NCBI RefSeq assembly: GCF_000971295.1
Contig: NZ_LANJ01000022.1
Location: 1-32,824 of the forward strand
Direction of reading: 5' to 3'
DNA from: Devosia epidermidihirudinis
Lineage (GTDB): Bacteria > Pseudomonadota > Alphaproteobacteria > Rhizobiales > Devosiaceae
Length of the DNA stretch: 32,824 nt
The first letter of the stretch is position 1, and the number at the start of each line of letters is the position of its first letter. Below, one piece after another: positions 7,136 through 15,530 of this stretch. The position numbers and the translations under genes are program-made. Below the pieces are notes generated by a model. The model did no database searches, had not been told where the DNA came from, and was given only the letters and a program-made list of their open reading frames with translations.

Positions 7136-7965
7136 CAGCTCTTGCCGAGAACATCGCCCAGCCGCACCTTGGCGCTGCCGGGTTTTAAAGGTTGCTGCTG
7201 GCTTTCATGCGGTGCCCAGCCGGAGAGCCAGATGATTTCCAGTGTGGCTCGGACACGGCCATCGGGGTCGCCATCGCGCTCGATATAGGCGCTGGCGGCC
7301 GCAGACAGCAGCGCGGGCGTGGCAAAGCGCTTGGCGCGGTCGACCAACGGATTGGCGGCGCCCAAGGCCTTGAGTTCGGCCATGAGTGCAAAGGGGGAGC
7401 TGTAGCGCACGATGTGGGTTTCGACATCGGCGACGGGCAGGGCAAGGCCGGCGCGCTGCAGCAGGGCTCCGGCGTCGCGCACCTGGATCATTGGGGCGAC
7501 GCGGGCGGAGGCGCCGCCCAGTACCAGGGCGTCGGCGGCAAGGAAAGCCTCGCGCAGTTCGGTCAGCGTGTCGCCGCCGAGGGCCGCGACCATCAGCAAG
7601 CCATCGGGGGCAAGGCGGGCGCGCAGGCGCGCCAGATAGCCGGGAACGTCATTGACCGCCTGCAGGTGCAGCACCGAAACGATCAGGTTGTAGTCACTCC
7701 CAGCAATCTCTGGCAGCTCGTCATCGGGCGAAAAGGCGGGCAGGCGTTCGAAGGCGAACTGACCTTGTGCGGTGAGGCCGAAGGCGGGGAGCCGTTCGGG
7801 ATCTGGCCCGATGATGAGGGCCTTGGGAAAGGCACGGATCAGCGTGATCAGGCGGTCTTCAAGATCGGCCAAGACGAGATCGATAACAAAATCGGTTTCG
7901 CCGCTACGACGGGCAAGATGTGCCGCGATCAGGGCGCGGTCGAAAATCGGTGCGGGCTGGCTCAT
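7135..7965 (-). CDS. SAM methyltransferase-like protein, NDUFAF5/BioC-related, with degenerate motif I
   Basis: This 276-residue protein resembles the alphaproteobacterial homologues of NDUFAF5, a complex I assembly factor. Visible parts are FDRALIAAHLARRSGETDF at the N-terminus, the post-core strand DYNLIVSVLHLQAVNDVPGY, RLAPDGLLMVAALGGDTLTE, and the C-terminal LEIIWLSGWAPHESQQQPLK. The usual glycine-rich SAM loop (DxGxGxG) is replaced by ALIIGPDPERLPAF, so cofactor binding may be altered or lost. The gene is divergent from comF with a 44-bp gap that must hold both promoters. The family call is from pattern memory. Confidence 0.75.
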   Translation of the reverse strand: MSQPAPIFDRALIAAHLARRSGETDFVIDLVLADLEDRLITLIRAFPKALIIGPDPERLPAFGLTAQGQFAFERLPAFSPDDELPEIAGSDYNLIVSVLHLQAVNDVPGYLARLRARLAPDGLLMVAALGGDTLTELREAFLAADALVLGGASARVAPMIQVRDAGALLQRAGLALPVADVETHIVRYSSPFALMAELKALGAANPLVDRAKRFATPALLSAAASAYIERDGDPDGRVRATLEIIWLSGWAPHESQQQPLKPGSAKVRLGDVLGKS

Positions 7966-8009
7966 GATGGTCTTGCGGCCGTTTTGGGACGTGGCACTAT
8001 GGCTGCCTT

Positions 8010-8807
8010 ATGAAGAGCGCAGAGGCTTCTGTCAAAACACAGGCTTTGCCGCGCCGGCTGCTGGCTGGTGCGCGTGTGCTTGGCGGCGCGGTGCTGGATA
8101 TGCTCTATCCGCCGACATGCCTGCATTGTGACGCGCCGACTTCGGTTGCCGATACGCTGTGTGCAACCTGCTTTGCCGCGATGCGGCCGATCACGGCGCC
8201 GCTTTGTCCGGTCATGGGCCTCCCCTTCGAGGTGGATCTGGGGGCTGACGCGCTTTCGGCCGAGGCGCTGGCCGATCCGCCGCCTTTTGCACGGGCGCGG
8301 GCGGCGGTGATCTATACTGATATGGCCCGCTCAGTGGTGTCGCGCCTCAAATATGGTGACCGGCCTGAACTGGCCCATTTCTGTGCGCGACTGATGGCGG
8401 GGGCTGGCCATGAGTTGTGGGCGGATCGTCCCCTGCTGGTGCCGGTGCCGCTACATCCGGCGCGCCTGCGGGAGCGGCGTTACAATCAATCGGCGGAGTT
8501 GGCGACGGCCCTGGGGCGATTGACTGGGCTTGAGGTCGATCCTGCCCTCGTGCGGCGCACCCGCAAGACGCGGCAGCAGGTCGGGCTGTCGGGCGACGGT
8601 CGACAGCGCAATGTGGCGGGGGCGTTTGCAGCGCATCCTGATCTCCTGGTACGCGCCAGGGGGCGGCGGATTGTGCTGGTCGACGATGTCTACACCACCG
8701 GCGCCACGACCAAGGCGGTGACGCGGGCTCTGCTCAAGGGCGGCGTGGAGGCGGTGGACGTGATTAGCTTTGCCCGCGTTGTCATTGGCGCCGACTTACC
8801 CATATAA
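8010..8807 (+). CDS. comF: ComF family phosphoribosyltransferase-like protein
   Basis: This 265-residue protein has an N-terminal zinc-binding module (cysteines 37, 40, 51 and 54: CLHC and CATC) and a C-terminal type I phosphoribosyltransferase domain. The PRPP loop is visible as IVLVDDVYTTGATTKAV. The middle motif VPVPLHPARLRERRYNQS is typical of ComF/GntX. ComF is linked to DNA uptake in naturally competent bacteria; in alphaproteobacteria its role is undefined. It begins the run comF-grxC-nitrilase-DUF1178, which I recall as conserved in Hyphomicrobiales. The ATG at 8010 is the start of the frame with a weak ribosome site. Confidence 0.92.
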   Translation: MKSAEASVKTQALPRRLLAGARVLGGAVLDMLYPPTCLHCDAPTSVADTLCATCFAAMRPITAPLCPVMGLPFEVDLGADALSAEALADPPPFARARAAVIYTDMARSVVSRLKYGDRPELAHFCARLMAGAGHELWADRPLLVPVPLHPARLRERRYNQSAELATALGRLTGLEVDPALVRRTRKTRQQVGLSGDGRQRNVAGAFAAHPDLLVRARGRRIVLVDDVYTTGATTKAVTRALLKGGVEAVDVISFARVVIGADLPI

Positions 8808-8845
8808 TTGGAAGTGCTCCCCTTTTTGTCTGGAAGAAAAGCCCG

Positions 8846-9100
8846 ATGGCCAGGATCGAAATCTATACGACCCCAAGCTGCCCCTATTGCCACGCTGCCA
8901 AGGCGTTGCTCGATGAGAAGGGCGCTGACTACACTGAGATCACCGTGCTGGATCCCGATCTGCGCGCCGCAATGACTGAGCGCGCTCAGGGCCGTCGCAC
9001 GGTGCCGCAGATTTTTATCGGCGAGACCCATGTGGGTGGCTATGACGATATGGCCGCTCTCGACCGTGCGGGCGGGCTCGATCCGCTGCTCGCACAATGA
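8846..9100 (+). CDS. grxC: Glutaredoxin 3
   Basis: This 84-residue dithiol glutaredoxin has the active site TTPSCPYCHAAK (cysteines 12 and 15), the cis-proline segment RRTVPQIFIGETHVGGYDD for glutathione binding, and the short C-terminal helix. The length is exactly that of GrxC. It reduces disulfides with glutathione as electron donor in the cytoplasm. It starts 38 bp after comF and probably shares its transcript. Confidence 0.97.
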   Translation: MARIEIYTTPSCPYCHAAKALLDEKGADYTEITVLDPDLRAAMTERAQGRRTVPQIFIGETHVGGYDDMAALDRAGGLDPLLAQ

Positions 9101-9162
9101 ATTGTGCCACGTCATTCACGTTTGGTGCGGGAATGACGAAATGGCTTTAGGTGACTGAGATC

Positions 9163-9987
9163 ATGAAGATTGCTGCCATCCAGATGCGCTCCGGACTCGA
9201 TCCTGAGGCCAATCTTGCCGCGCTTGAGCCGATGCTCGCCGAAGCGGCCGCAGCGGGCGCCCGCTATGTGCTGACGCCTGAAGTCACCATGATCTTTCCG
9301 GAAAATCGGGACCAGCTGGCCAGCGTTGCCGCGCCGTTCGAAGACCATCCCCAGCTGCGCCGCATCGGCGAATTGGCGAGGCAATACGGCATCTTCATCC
9401 ATATCGGCTCGCTGGCCGTGCCGCTCGAGGATGGTCGTTTTGCCAATCGCAGCGTGCTGTTCGGGCCCGACGGGGCGATCTGTGCCACCTATGACAAGAT
9501 TCACCTGTTCGACGCTGATATTGCCGGGCTCAATGCCTATAAGGAAAGCGCGACCTATCGCGGTGGCGATGTCGCGGTGACAGCGCCGCTGGGCGAGTTC
9601 ACGTTGGGCTTTGCCATTTGCTACGACATGCGCTTTCCCAAGCTGTTCAATAGCCTCGCCAGCTCTGGGGCAACGCTGATCGCGGTGCCGGCAGCCTTTA
9701 CCGTGCCGACAGGGCAGGCGCATTGGGACGTGCTGTTGCGCGCGCGGGCGATTGAAACCGGTTCATATGTCATTGCGGCGGCGCAGGGCGGCACGCACGC
9801 CAATGGGCGGGCGACCTATGGCCACTCGGTCATCATCGACCCCTGGGGACGCATTGTGGCGCAGCTGGCTCATGACGAGCCGGGCGTGCTGCTGGCCGAT
9901 ATTTCCGCCGGACTGGTCGAAGAGGTGCGCGGACGTATCCCGGCGCTGGCCAATGCGCGAAACTTTGCTCCGCCTCAGCCATTGTAG
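9163..9987 (+). CDS. Carbon-nitrogen hydrolase, Nit1/NitFhit-like amidase
   Basis: This protein of about 274 residues has the nitrilase-superfamily catalytic triad: Glu in YVLTPEVTMIF, Lys in YDKIHLFD, and Cys in FAICYDMRFPKLF. The C-terminal RAIETGSYVIAAAQGGTH is also typical. Bacterial Nit1 relatives hydrolyse deaminated glutathione, which would fit the neighbouring glutaredoxin gene (inference). The start at ATG 9163 is preferred because AGGTG lies 9-10 bases upstream; an in-frame GTG at 9151 would add four residues. A decayed palindromic repeat separates it from grxC. Confidence 0.93.
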   Translation: MKIAAIQMRSGLDPEANLAALEPMLAEAAAAGARYVLTPEVTMIFPENRDQLASVAAPFEDHPQLRRIGELARQYGIFIHIGSLAVPLEDGRFANRSVLFGPDGAICATYDKIHLFDADIAGLNAYKESATYRGGDVAVTAPLGEFTLGFAICYDMRFPKLFNSLASSGATLIAVPAAFTVPTGQAHWDVLLRARAIETGSYVIAAAQGGTHANGRATYGHSVIIDPWGRIVAQLAHDEPGVLLADISAGLVEEVRGRIPALANARNFAPPQPL

Positions 9988-10037
9988 TGCGAGGCTTTGG
10001 CCCTATATTTTGGCTGTACGGCCCCTGAGACTTTTCC

Positions 10038-10460
10038 GTGATCCAATACTCCCTCCATTGCGCTAGAGGCCACCAGTTCGACGCCTGGTTCAAGAACGCT
10101 GCGGCGTTTGACGAACAGCAGGCGCGCGGCATCGTGACCTGTGCGCTGTGTGGGGACGCCCACGTGGAAAAGGCGCCCATGGCGCCGGCTGTGGCCCGCA
10201 CCGATCACGCCCGCAAGAGTGTGAGCTCGATTAGCCCGGACGCTATCAAGTTCCGCGAAATGCTGCGGGCCTATCGGCAGAAGGTGACGAGCGAAGCCGA
10301 TTATGTCGGCGACAAGTTTGCCGAAGAAGCTCGCAAGATCCACTTCGAAGAGGTGGAGGCGCGCGGCATCTATGGCGAGGCGACACGCGAAGAAGTGCTC
10401 GCGCTGGCGGACGAGGGCGTCGAGTTCATGCCCCTGCCCGACATTTCAGACGACAATTAA
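10038..10460 (+). CDS. DUF1178 family protein
   Basis: This 140-residue protein starts with GTG and the sequence MIQYSLHCARGHQFDAWFKN, the N-terminal signature of DUF1178. A potential metal site is formed by Cys and His in LHCARGH and by CALCG. The C-terminal half contains RGIYGEATREEVLALADEG and ends MPLPDISDDN. The function is unknown. It follows the nitrilase gene by 50 bp and belongs to the same conserved run. Confidence 0.93.
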   Translation: MIQYSLHCARGHQFDAWFKNAAAFDEQQARGIVTCALCGDAHVEKAPMAPAVARTDHARKSVSSISPDAIKFREMLRAYRQKVTSEADYVGDKFAEEARKIHFEEVEARGIYGEATREEVLALADEGVEFMPLPDISDDN

Positions 10461-10502
10461 TTCCGAGCGCCAGTTTCGGCGCAATTGAGCGGAGAATTTC
10501 CC

Positions 10503-11375
10503 ATGACGACTTTGGACGCAGCCCTTTCGGGCACGTTTGCCATTGGTGGCGACTTGACGGTCAATCGACTGGGGTTTGGTGCCATGCGCATCACCGGTAA
10601 GGGCATCTGGGGCCCGCCGGAAGACGAGGCAGAGGCCCGTCGCACGCTGCGCCGCATTCCCGAGCTGGGGATCAATTTCATCGATACGGCCGAAAGCTAT
10701 GGCCCCTATGTCAGCGAAGAGCTGATCGGGGAAGAGCTAGCGCCCTATTCCAAGGGCACGATCATCGCCACCAAGAGCGGGCTGACCCGCACCGGGCCCG
10801 ATGAGTGGCATCAGCTGGCCCGCCCCGAGTTTCTGCGTCAGGGCGCCATCCAGAGCCTGCGCCGCCTCAAGCTCGAGGTGATCGATCTCTGGCAGCTCCA
10901 TCGCATCGAAACCAAGACGCCACGCGCCGATCAGTTTGGTGCCATCGCCCAGATGCAGCAGGACGGGCTGATCCGCCATGTCGGGCTCAGTGAGGTCAGC
11001 GTCGAGGACATCAAGGAAGCCAACAAGTACTTCAAGGTGACCACGGTGCAGAACATGTACAATCTGGTCAGCCGCAAGGCCGAGGATGTGCTGAACTATT
11101 GCGAAGCCAATGGTATCGGCTTCATTCCATGGCGCCCGATCGACGGCGGTAACCTGGAACTGACCAGCGCCGAGTTCAAGGCGATCATGGACAAGCATGA
11201 GGCTTCGGCCAGCCAGATTGCGCTGGCCTGGATGCTGAAGCGCAGCCCGGTCATGTTGCCCATTCCCGGCACCGGCAAGGTCAAGCATCTCGAAGACAAT
11301 GTCGCCGCCGCTGCGATCCAGCTGAGTGACGCCGAATTCGCCACGCTCGACAAAGTTGCTACCCAAGCGCGCTAA
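10503..11375 (+). CDS. Aldo/keto reductase
   Basis: This 290-residue NAD(P)H-dependent oxidoreductase has a TIM-barrel fold. The catalytic tetrad is visible: Asp and Tyr in [11 protein letters not shown], Lys in IIATKSGL, and His in LWQLHRIE. The C-terminal [15 protein letters not shown] fits the cofactor-binding region. The start at ATG 10503 has GGAGA 7 bases upstream; an upstream in-frame TTG at 10485 is less likely. The substrate cannot be told. A terminator follows directly, so this is the end of the plus-strand unit. Confidence 0.94.
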   Translation: MTTLDAALSGTFAIGGDLTVNRLGFGAMRITGKGIWGPPEDEAEARRTLRRIPELGINFIDTAESYGPYVSEELIGEELAPYSKGTIIATKSGLTRTGPDEWHQLARPEFLRQGAIQSLRRLKLEVIDLWQLHRIETKTPRADQFGAIAQMQQDGLIRHVGLSEVSVEDIKEANKYFKVTTVQNMYNLVSRKAEDVLNYCEANGIGFIPWRPIDGGNLELTSAEFKAIMDKHEASASQIALAWMLKRSPVMLPIPGTGKVKHLEDNVAAAAIQLSDAEFATLDKVATQAR

Positions 11376-11398
11376 TCGGGTCAGACAACGATTTTCAG

Positions 11399-11428
11399 CC
11401 GGCCACGCGCAAGTGTGGTCGGTTTTTT
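11399..11428 (+). terminator. Rho-independent terminator of the aldo/keto reductase gene
   Basis: CCGGCCAC / GTGGTCGG (8 bp with one G-T) around an 8-nt loop, followed by six T residues, 23 bp after the stop. Confidence 0.9.
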
Positions 11429-11455
11429 CGTGCCATCAATGTGGGGATTTAGGTC

Positions 11456-11647
11456 GGTTCGATAGGGAGGGTGGAATCCCCGCTATCGAACCTAACCACA
11501 AGACAATCTTGGCAGACCATCAGGTAGCTGATGGCCGTCTAGCACCCCTCAACGGGGTTGTCACGCGTTTGTCGCAAGTTGGCGATGGTTTGCCGGTATA
11601 TAGAAGACCTCCCCTCCCGCGCCCTCGTTTTCAGGGGACGGGAGGGG
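11456..11647. repeat. Intergenic hairpins between the reductase gene and ilvD
   Basis: A perfect 10-bp inverted repeat, GGTTCGATAG / CTATCGAACC, occupies 11456-11492. A second, CCCCTCCCG / CGGGAGGGG with an inner CCCT/AGGG step, occupies 11611-11647 and ends 11 bp from the ilvD stop. The latter could fold in the ilvD mRNA end but has no T-run on either strand. The 280-bp gap has no supported gene. Confidence 0.6.
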
Positions 11648-11657
11648 AAACAGCCAA

Positions 11658-13511
11658 TTAATTCCAGAGCTTGTCGATTGCCTGGGTATCGCGCACAGCG
11701 CCGCGGGCGGCGGAGGTGGCGAAGGCGGCGTAGGCCTTGAGCGAGGTGGTGACGTTGCGCTTGCGCGGGTGCGCGGGTTTCCAACCGAGGGCGTCCTGGT
11801 CGTGGCGGCGCTGCACGAGTTCGTCATCGGTCACCAGCAGGGTGATGGTGCGGTTGGGGATGTCGATCTCGATGGTGTCGCCTTCGCGGACGAGGCCGAT
11901 GGTGCCGCCTTCGGCAGCTTCGGGAGAAACGTGGCCGATGGACAGGCCCGAGGTGCCGCCCGAGAAGCGGCCGTCCGTCAAGAGAGCACAGGCTTTGCCG
12001 AGGCCCTTGGACTTGAGGTAGCTCGTTGGATAGAGCATTTCCTGCATGCCGGGGCCGCCGCGGGGGCCTTCGTAGCGGATGACGAGCACGTCGCCTTCCT
12101 TGATTTGGTTGGACAGGATCGCCTTGACGGTATCGTCCTGGCTCTCGAACACGCGGGCCGGGCCGGTGAATTTGAGGATCGAGTCATCAACGCCAGCTGT
12201 CTTCACGATGCAGCCATCGATGGCGATATTGCCCTTGAGTACGGCGAGGCCGCCATCCTTGGAGAATGGGTTTTCGGCGGAGCGGATGACGCCGTTCTGG
12301 CGGTCGAGATCGAGTTCGGCCCAGCGGTTGGACTGCGAAAAGGCCTGTGTGGTGCGCACGCCGCCGGGGGCCGCCATGTAAAAATTGCGCACGCTTTCTG
12401 AATTGGTGCGGGAGATGTCCCACTTGTCGATGGCGTCGCCCATGGTGGCCGCGTGAACCGTGGGTTCGCTGCGGTTGATCAGACCGGCGCGGTCGAGCTG
12501 GCCGAGGATGGCGAAGATGCCGCCGGCGCGGTGCACGTCTTCCATGTGCACGTCGTTCTTGGCAGGGGCCACTTTAGACAACACCGGAACCTTCAGGCTC
12601 AGCCGGTTGATGTCGTCCATGGTGAAGTCGACGCCGCCTTCATGGGCAGCGGCCAGGATGTGCAGCACGGTATTGGTCGAGCCGCCCATGGAGATATCGA
12701 GGGCCATGGCGTTTTCGAAGGCGGCCTTGGTGGCGATGGAGCGCGGCAGCACCGAGGCGTCGTCCTGCTCGTACCAGCGCTTGGCAAGATCAACGATCAG
12801 GTGGCCAGCTTCCTGGAACAGGCGCTTGCGGTCGGAGTGGGTGGCCAGGGTCGAGCCATTGCCGGGCAGGGAAAGGCCCAGGGCTTCGGTGAGGCAGTTC
12901 ATCGAATTGGCAGTGAACATGCCCGAGCACGAGCCGCAGGTGGGGCAGGCGGCTTCTTCAACAGCCTGCACTTCCTCGTCGCTATAGCTGTCGTCAGCGG
13001 CCATCACCATGGCGTCAACCAGATCGAGCGCCTGCAGCTTGCCCTTGAGCATGGCCTTGCCGGCTTCCATCGGGCCACCCGACACGAACACCACGGGGAT
13101 GTTGATGCGCATGGCGGCGTTGAGCATGCCGGGGGTGATTTTGTCGCAGTTGGAAATGCAGACCATGGCGTCGGCGCAGTGCGCATTGACCATGTACTCC
13201 ACCGAGTCGGCGATCAGGTCGCGGCTGGGCAGGGAATAGAGCATGCCGTCGTGGCCCATGGCGATGCCGTCATCGACCGCGATGGTGTTGAATTCCTTGG
13301 CGACGCCGCCTGCAGCCTCGATCTCGCGGGCCACGAGCTGGCCGAGATCCTTCAAATGGACGTGGCCGGGCACGAACTGGGTGAACGAGTTGACGACCGC
13401 GATAATGGGCTTGCCGAAATCGCCGTCCTTCATGCCTGTGGCGCGCCAAAGACCGCGTGCGCCGGCCATGTTGCGACCATGGGTTGTGGTCCTTGAGCGA
13501 TATGCAGGCAT
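11658..13511 (-). CDS. ilvD: Dihydroxy-acid dehydratase
   Basis: This 617-residue enzyme catalyses the dehydration of dihydroxy acids to 2-keto acids in valine, isoleucine and pantothenate synthesis. Iron-sulfur ligands are visible at Cys122 ([12 protein letters not shown]) and Cys195 ([11 protein letters not shown]), Lys124 is the carbamylation site, and Asp81 is in [13 protein letters not shown]. The length matches E. coli IlvD. The start is ATG 13511 with GAGGA upstream. It has its own promoter at 13563-13591 and an upstream palindrome that may be an operator. Confidence 0.98.
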   Translation of the reverse strand: MPAYRSRTTTHGRNMAGARGLWRATGMKDGDFGKPIIAVVNSFTQFVPGHVHLKDLGQLVAREIEAAGGVAKEFNTIAVDDGIAMGHDGMLYSLPSRDLIADSVEYMVNAHCADAMVCISNCDKITPGMLNAAMRINIPVVFVSGGPMEAGKAMLKGKLQALDLVDAMVMAADDSYSDEEVQAVEEAACPTCGSCSGMFTANSMNCLTEALGLSLPGNGSTLATHSDRKRLFQEAGHLIVDLAKRWYEQDDASVLPRSIATKAAFENAMALDISMGGSTNTVLHILAAAHEGGVDFTMDDINRLSLKVPVLSKVAPAKNDVHMEDVHRAGGIFAILGQLDRAGLINRSEPTVHAATMGDAIDKWDISRTNSESVRNFYMAAPGGVRTTQAFSQSNRWAELDLDRQNGVIRSAENPFSKDGGLAVLKGNIAIDGCIVKTAGVDDSILKFTGPARVFESQDDTVKAILSNQIKEGDVLVIRYEGPRGGPGMQEMLYPTSYLKSKGLGKACALLTDGRFSGGTSGLSIGHVSPEAAEGGTIGLVREGDTIEIDIPNRTITLLVTDDELVQRRHDQDALGWKPAHPRKRNVTTSLKAYAAFATSAARGAVRDTQAIDKLWN

Positions 13512-13562
13512 GATATGTTCCTCAGACGTCGATGCGCCGACTTGGACGGGCGCTGTTGAGCT

Positions 13563-13591
13563 TTATTAGACCCATTCTAGAAGAGGATCAA
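13563..13591 (-). promoter_or_regulatory. Sigma-70-type promoter of ilvD
   Basis: Read on the minus strand: TTGATC (13591-13586), a 17-bp spacer and TAATAA (13568-13563). Transcription would start near 13556, leaving a leader of about 45 nt. That is too short for a classical branched-chain leader-peptide attenuator. Confidence 0.7.
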
Positions 13592-13605
13592 TGGAAATGC
13601 GTACC

Positions 13606-13619
13606 GTACCGTACGGTAC
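13606..13619. promoter_or_regulatory. Perfect palindrome GTACCGTACGGTAC, candidate operator
   Basis: This is a perfect 14-bp palindrome, with a further GTACC repeat at 13601-13605. It lies 15 bp upstream of the ilvD -35 box. The symmetry fits a dimeric regulator of the TetR or similar kind; none is encoded nearby. It could equally be the upstream edge of an activator site. Confidence 0.5.
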
Positions 13620-13652
13620 ACCATCGCGTATGACGCGCGTGATGGCCGTGGT

Positions 13653-13663
13653 GGGGGGGGGGG
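13653..13663. repeat. Homopolymer run of 11 G
   Basis: Eleven consecutive G residues on the plus strand lie 6 bp beyond the stop codon of the secreted-protein gene at 13669-14112. Slippage here would not alter that protein. The exact length should be treated as uncertain. Confidence 0.8.
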
Positions 13664-13668
13664 TGCCC

Positions 13669-14112
13669 CTAATTGTTGATGCGGGTGATGGCCCAGTAGG
13701 TTTCGTCGCAGGCGTCGTCGGTGCAGAGATTGGCCATCCAGAGCACGCCATTGCCGAAGCCGACGCCTTCGCTGGTGATGATGAGGTCGGCGAAATCCTG
13801 GCCCGCGATGGCGGCCTGGGTGTCGGGGGTGAGCAGCTTGTCGAAATTGTCGATCAGCGCGTCCGCGTCGCTGACCGTGATCACGTTGCCATCGACCATG
13901 ACGTCGAGCGGGTAGGCGGTCAGTTCGGCCACGGCCTCGGGGGCGGTGTCGAACAGAAAGCCGTCCTGCAGTTTGGCAAAGGCCTCGCCGAACCCCTCGG
14001 CATCGCCCTGCACCTGTTCGATCTGGTTCATGATGGCCTCTTCCTGCGCCAGGGCGGGTAGGGCTAGGCCGAGAAGGCAGGTGAGGATGGCGGCGGGAAT
14101 GGCGCGACGCAT
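13669..14112 (-). CDS. Small secreted (periplasmic) protein of unknown function
   Basis: This 147-residue protein begins with a clear signal peptide: MRRAIPAAILTCLLGLALPA followed by a cleavage site after LAQ or ALA. The mature part has the pattern YPLDVMVDGNVITVSDADAL, LIDNFDKLLTP, then GVGFGNGVLWMANLC, and ends WAITRINN. This pattern reminds me of small NTF2-like or related periplasmic proteins, but I cannot name a family. Two cysteines in LCTDDACDE could form a disulfide. It sits between ubiG and ilvD in the same orientation, 61 bp from ubiG. Confidence 0.8.
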   Translation of the reverse strand: MRRAIPAAILTCLLGLALPALAQEEAIMNQIEQVQGDAEGFGEAFAKLQDGFLFDTAPEAVAELTAYPLDVMVDGNVITVSDADALIDNFDKLLTPDTQAAIAGQDFADLIITSEGVGFGNGVLWMANLCTDDACDETYWAITRINN

Positions 14113-14173
14113 GGCGGCTCCGGGGCTCAGGATCAGCGCGACGCTATCGCGCGCAGGGTGAAAGCGCCAGAGC

Positions 14174-14914
14174 TCAGGCCCCGGGGCGCTTGGCCATGAT
14201 CATGTAATTGATGCCCATGTCGCGCGAGGGACGCCATTCGTCGGCCAGGGGGTGGAAGACGACGCCGGTCTCCCCGGTGACCACAAGGCCATTGCGGGTG
14301 AGGAGGGTCTTGATCTCGTCGGGGGTGAGGAACTTGTTCCAGTCATGGGTGCCCACGGGCAGCCAGCGCAGGACGTGTTCGGCGGCCATAACGGCGAACA
14401 TCTTGGCGCGCAGGGTCCGGTTGAGCGTGGCGGTGAGCGTCAGCCCGCCGGGTTTGACGAGGTCCGCGCAGCTTTTCATATAGAGCGGCACGTTATCGAC
14501 GTGTTCCACCACTTCCATATTGAGCACCATGTCGAACTGTTTGCCGGTGGCGGCGAGGGCCTCGCTGGTGGTGGCGGAATAGGCGATGTCCAGCCCGGTC
14601 TTTTCGGCGTGCAGGCGCGCAATGGCGATATTGCGCTCGGCGGCGTCGATGCCGGTCACGGTGGCGCCAAGGCGCGCCAGTGGCTCACAGAGCAGGCCCC
14701 CGCCGCAGCCGACGTCGAGGATTTCCAGCCCCTCGAGCGGGCGCATATCGCTGCCGTCGCGGCCAAAATGGCTCAGCAGATGCTCGCGGATATAGCCGAG
14801 GCGCACCGGATTGAACTTGTGCAGCGGCTTGAACTTGCCCTTGGGGTCCCACCACTCCTCGGCCATCGCGGTGAATTTGGCGATTTCAGCGTCGTTGATG
14901 GTGGTGGCGGTCAT
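14174..14914 (-). CDS. ubiG: Ubiquinone biosynthesis O-methyltransferase
   Basis: This 246-residue enzyme carries out both O-methylation steps of ubiquinone synthesis with SAM. SAM motif I is intact at residues 65-73 (ILDVGCGGG), with LCEPLARLGATVTGID after it. FDMVLNMEVVEHVDNVPLYM is the family post-I region. TAMAEEWWDPKGKFKPLHKFN near the N-terminus is diagnostic of UbiG. The start ATG 14914 has GGAG upstream; the frame is open further upstream but without similarity. In related genomes ubiG lies next to divergent lysC; here 3.9 kb of accessory DNA separates them. Confidence 0.97.
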   Translation of the reverse strand: MTATTINDAEIAKFTAMAEEWWDPKGKFKPLHKFNPVRLGYIREHLLSHFGRDGSDMRPLEGLEILDVGCGGGLLCEPLARLGATVTGIDAAERNIAIARLHAEKTGLDIAYSATTSEALAATGKQFDMVLNMEVVEHVDNVPLYMKSCADLVKPGGLTLTATLNRTLRAKMFAVMAAEHVLRWLPVGTHDWNKFLTPDEIKTLLTRNGLVVTGETGVVFHPLADEWRPSRDMGINYMIMAKRPGA

Positions 14915-15059
14915 AGCAAGCTCCGTTTGCCGCATATGAGCCGGGGGAGGGGGTGCTTGCAAGCCAATGGTTGGTGAGGGGAGCGGTGCCAAGGCCATTG
15001 CGCGGGACGCCGGACAGCGGAATGCGCCGCCCGGCCTTGCGGCGTCGCGGTTTCACGGC

Positions 15060-15128
15060 GTGAAGCGGCTTTCGCCCCGACGGCTTGCGCCGCCTGTCTA
15101 AGTGTTGAAGAGGCGAAAGCCGCTTCAC
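15060..15128. repeat. Perfect 17-bp inverted repeat with structured loop
   Basis: The arms GTGAAGCGGCTTTCGCC (15060-15076) and its exact complement (15112-15128) flank a 35-nt loop that contains CGGC/GCCG. A smaller TTCAC/GTGAA hairpin lies just before it. This is in the 616-bp gap between ubiG and the DUF4279 gene, where no coding region is supported. It may be a dispersed repeat or a boundary element of the accessory insert. Confidence 0.7.
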
Positions 15129-15250
15129 ACGCGCTGGTATTCCTGCGCACGCATCGAGCGGCCGCCCTTTCGGGCTGGACCTGCAGGCTTGGGGCGGGGC
15201 GCCCTGCCCCTCTCTCCCCTTGGCCCGCGTCCGGCCGGTGGTCAGCATCC

Positions 15251-15391
15251 ACGCATCGGCCTGGGCGACCCCATGCAGCCAGCCTCCCCGCCCGATGCTT
15301 CGTCGGCACCGCGTGAACGGCGGGAATGGGCCAAGGATAATGGGCGCCAGAGGGCCGGGAATAAGTTTTTTGCCAAGGACGCTTTCGAGCC
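15251..15391. repeat. Direct repeat, copy A (upstream of the DUF4279 gene)
   Basis: This 141-bp copy matches 16003-16140 in the same orientation by eye at nearly 90 percent. Shared runs include ACGCATCGGCCTGG, CCATGCAGCCAGCCTCCC and GATGCTTCGTCGGCACCGCG. GCATCGG near the start can pair with CCGATGC within the copy. No protein or RNA family is recognised. Confidence 0.85.
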
Positions 15392-15461
15392 CGTTGAGGT
15401 CATTGGGGCAGCAGGGGCGAAATCCGGAATAGACAATCGACGAAGACTTCCGCAAGAGCCG

Positions 15462-15490
15462 TTGTTACACAGAATTGGACGCAACATAAT
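15462..15490 (+). promoter_or_regulatory. Possible promoter of the DUF4279 gene
   Basis: TTGTTA (15462-15467), a 17-bp spacer and CATAAT (15485-15490). It lies 40 bp upstream of the start codon, after direct repeat A. Confidence 0.55.
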
Positions 15491-15530
15491 GTGATGATCT
15501 TGCGAGAAAATGCACATTACGGGAGGGCGC

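Noticed and set aside
6653..7965. Nucleotidyltransferase-like gene plus partner as an AbiE-type toxin-antitoxin pair
   Set aside because: The coupled partner is a conserved methyltransferase-like protein and not an AbiEi-type antitoxin, and the locus lies in a housekeeping context.
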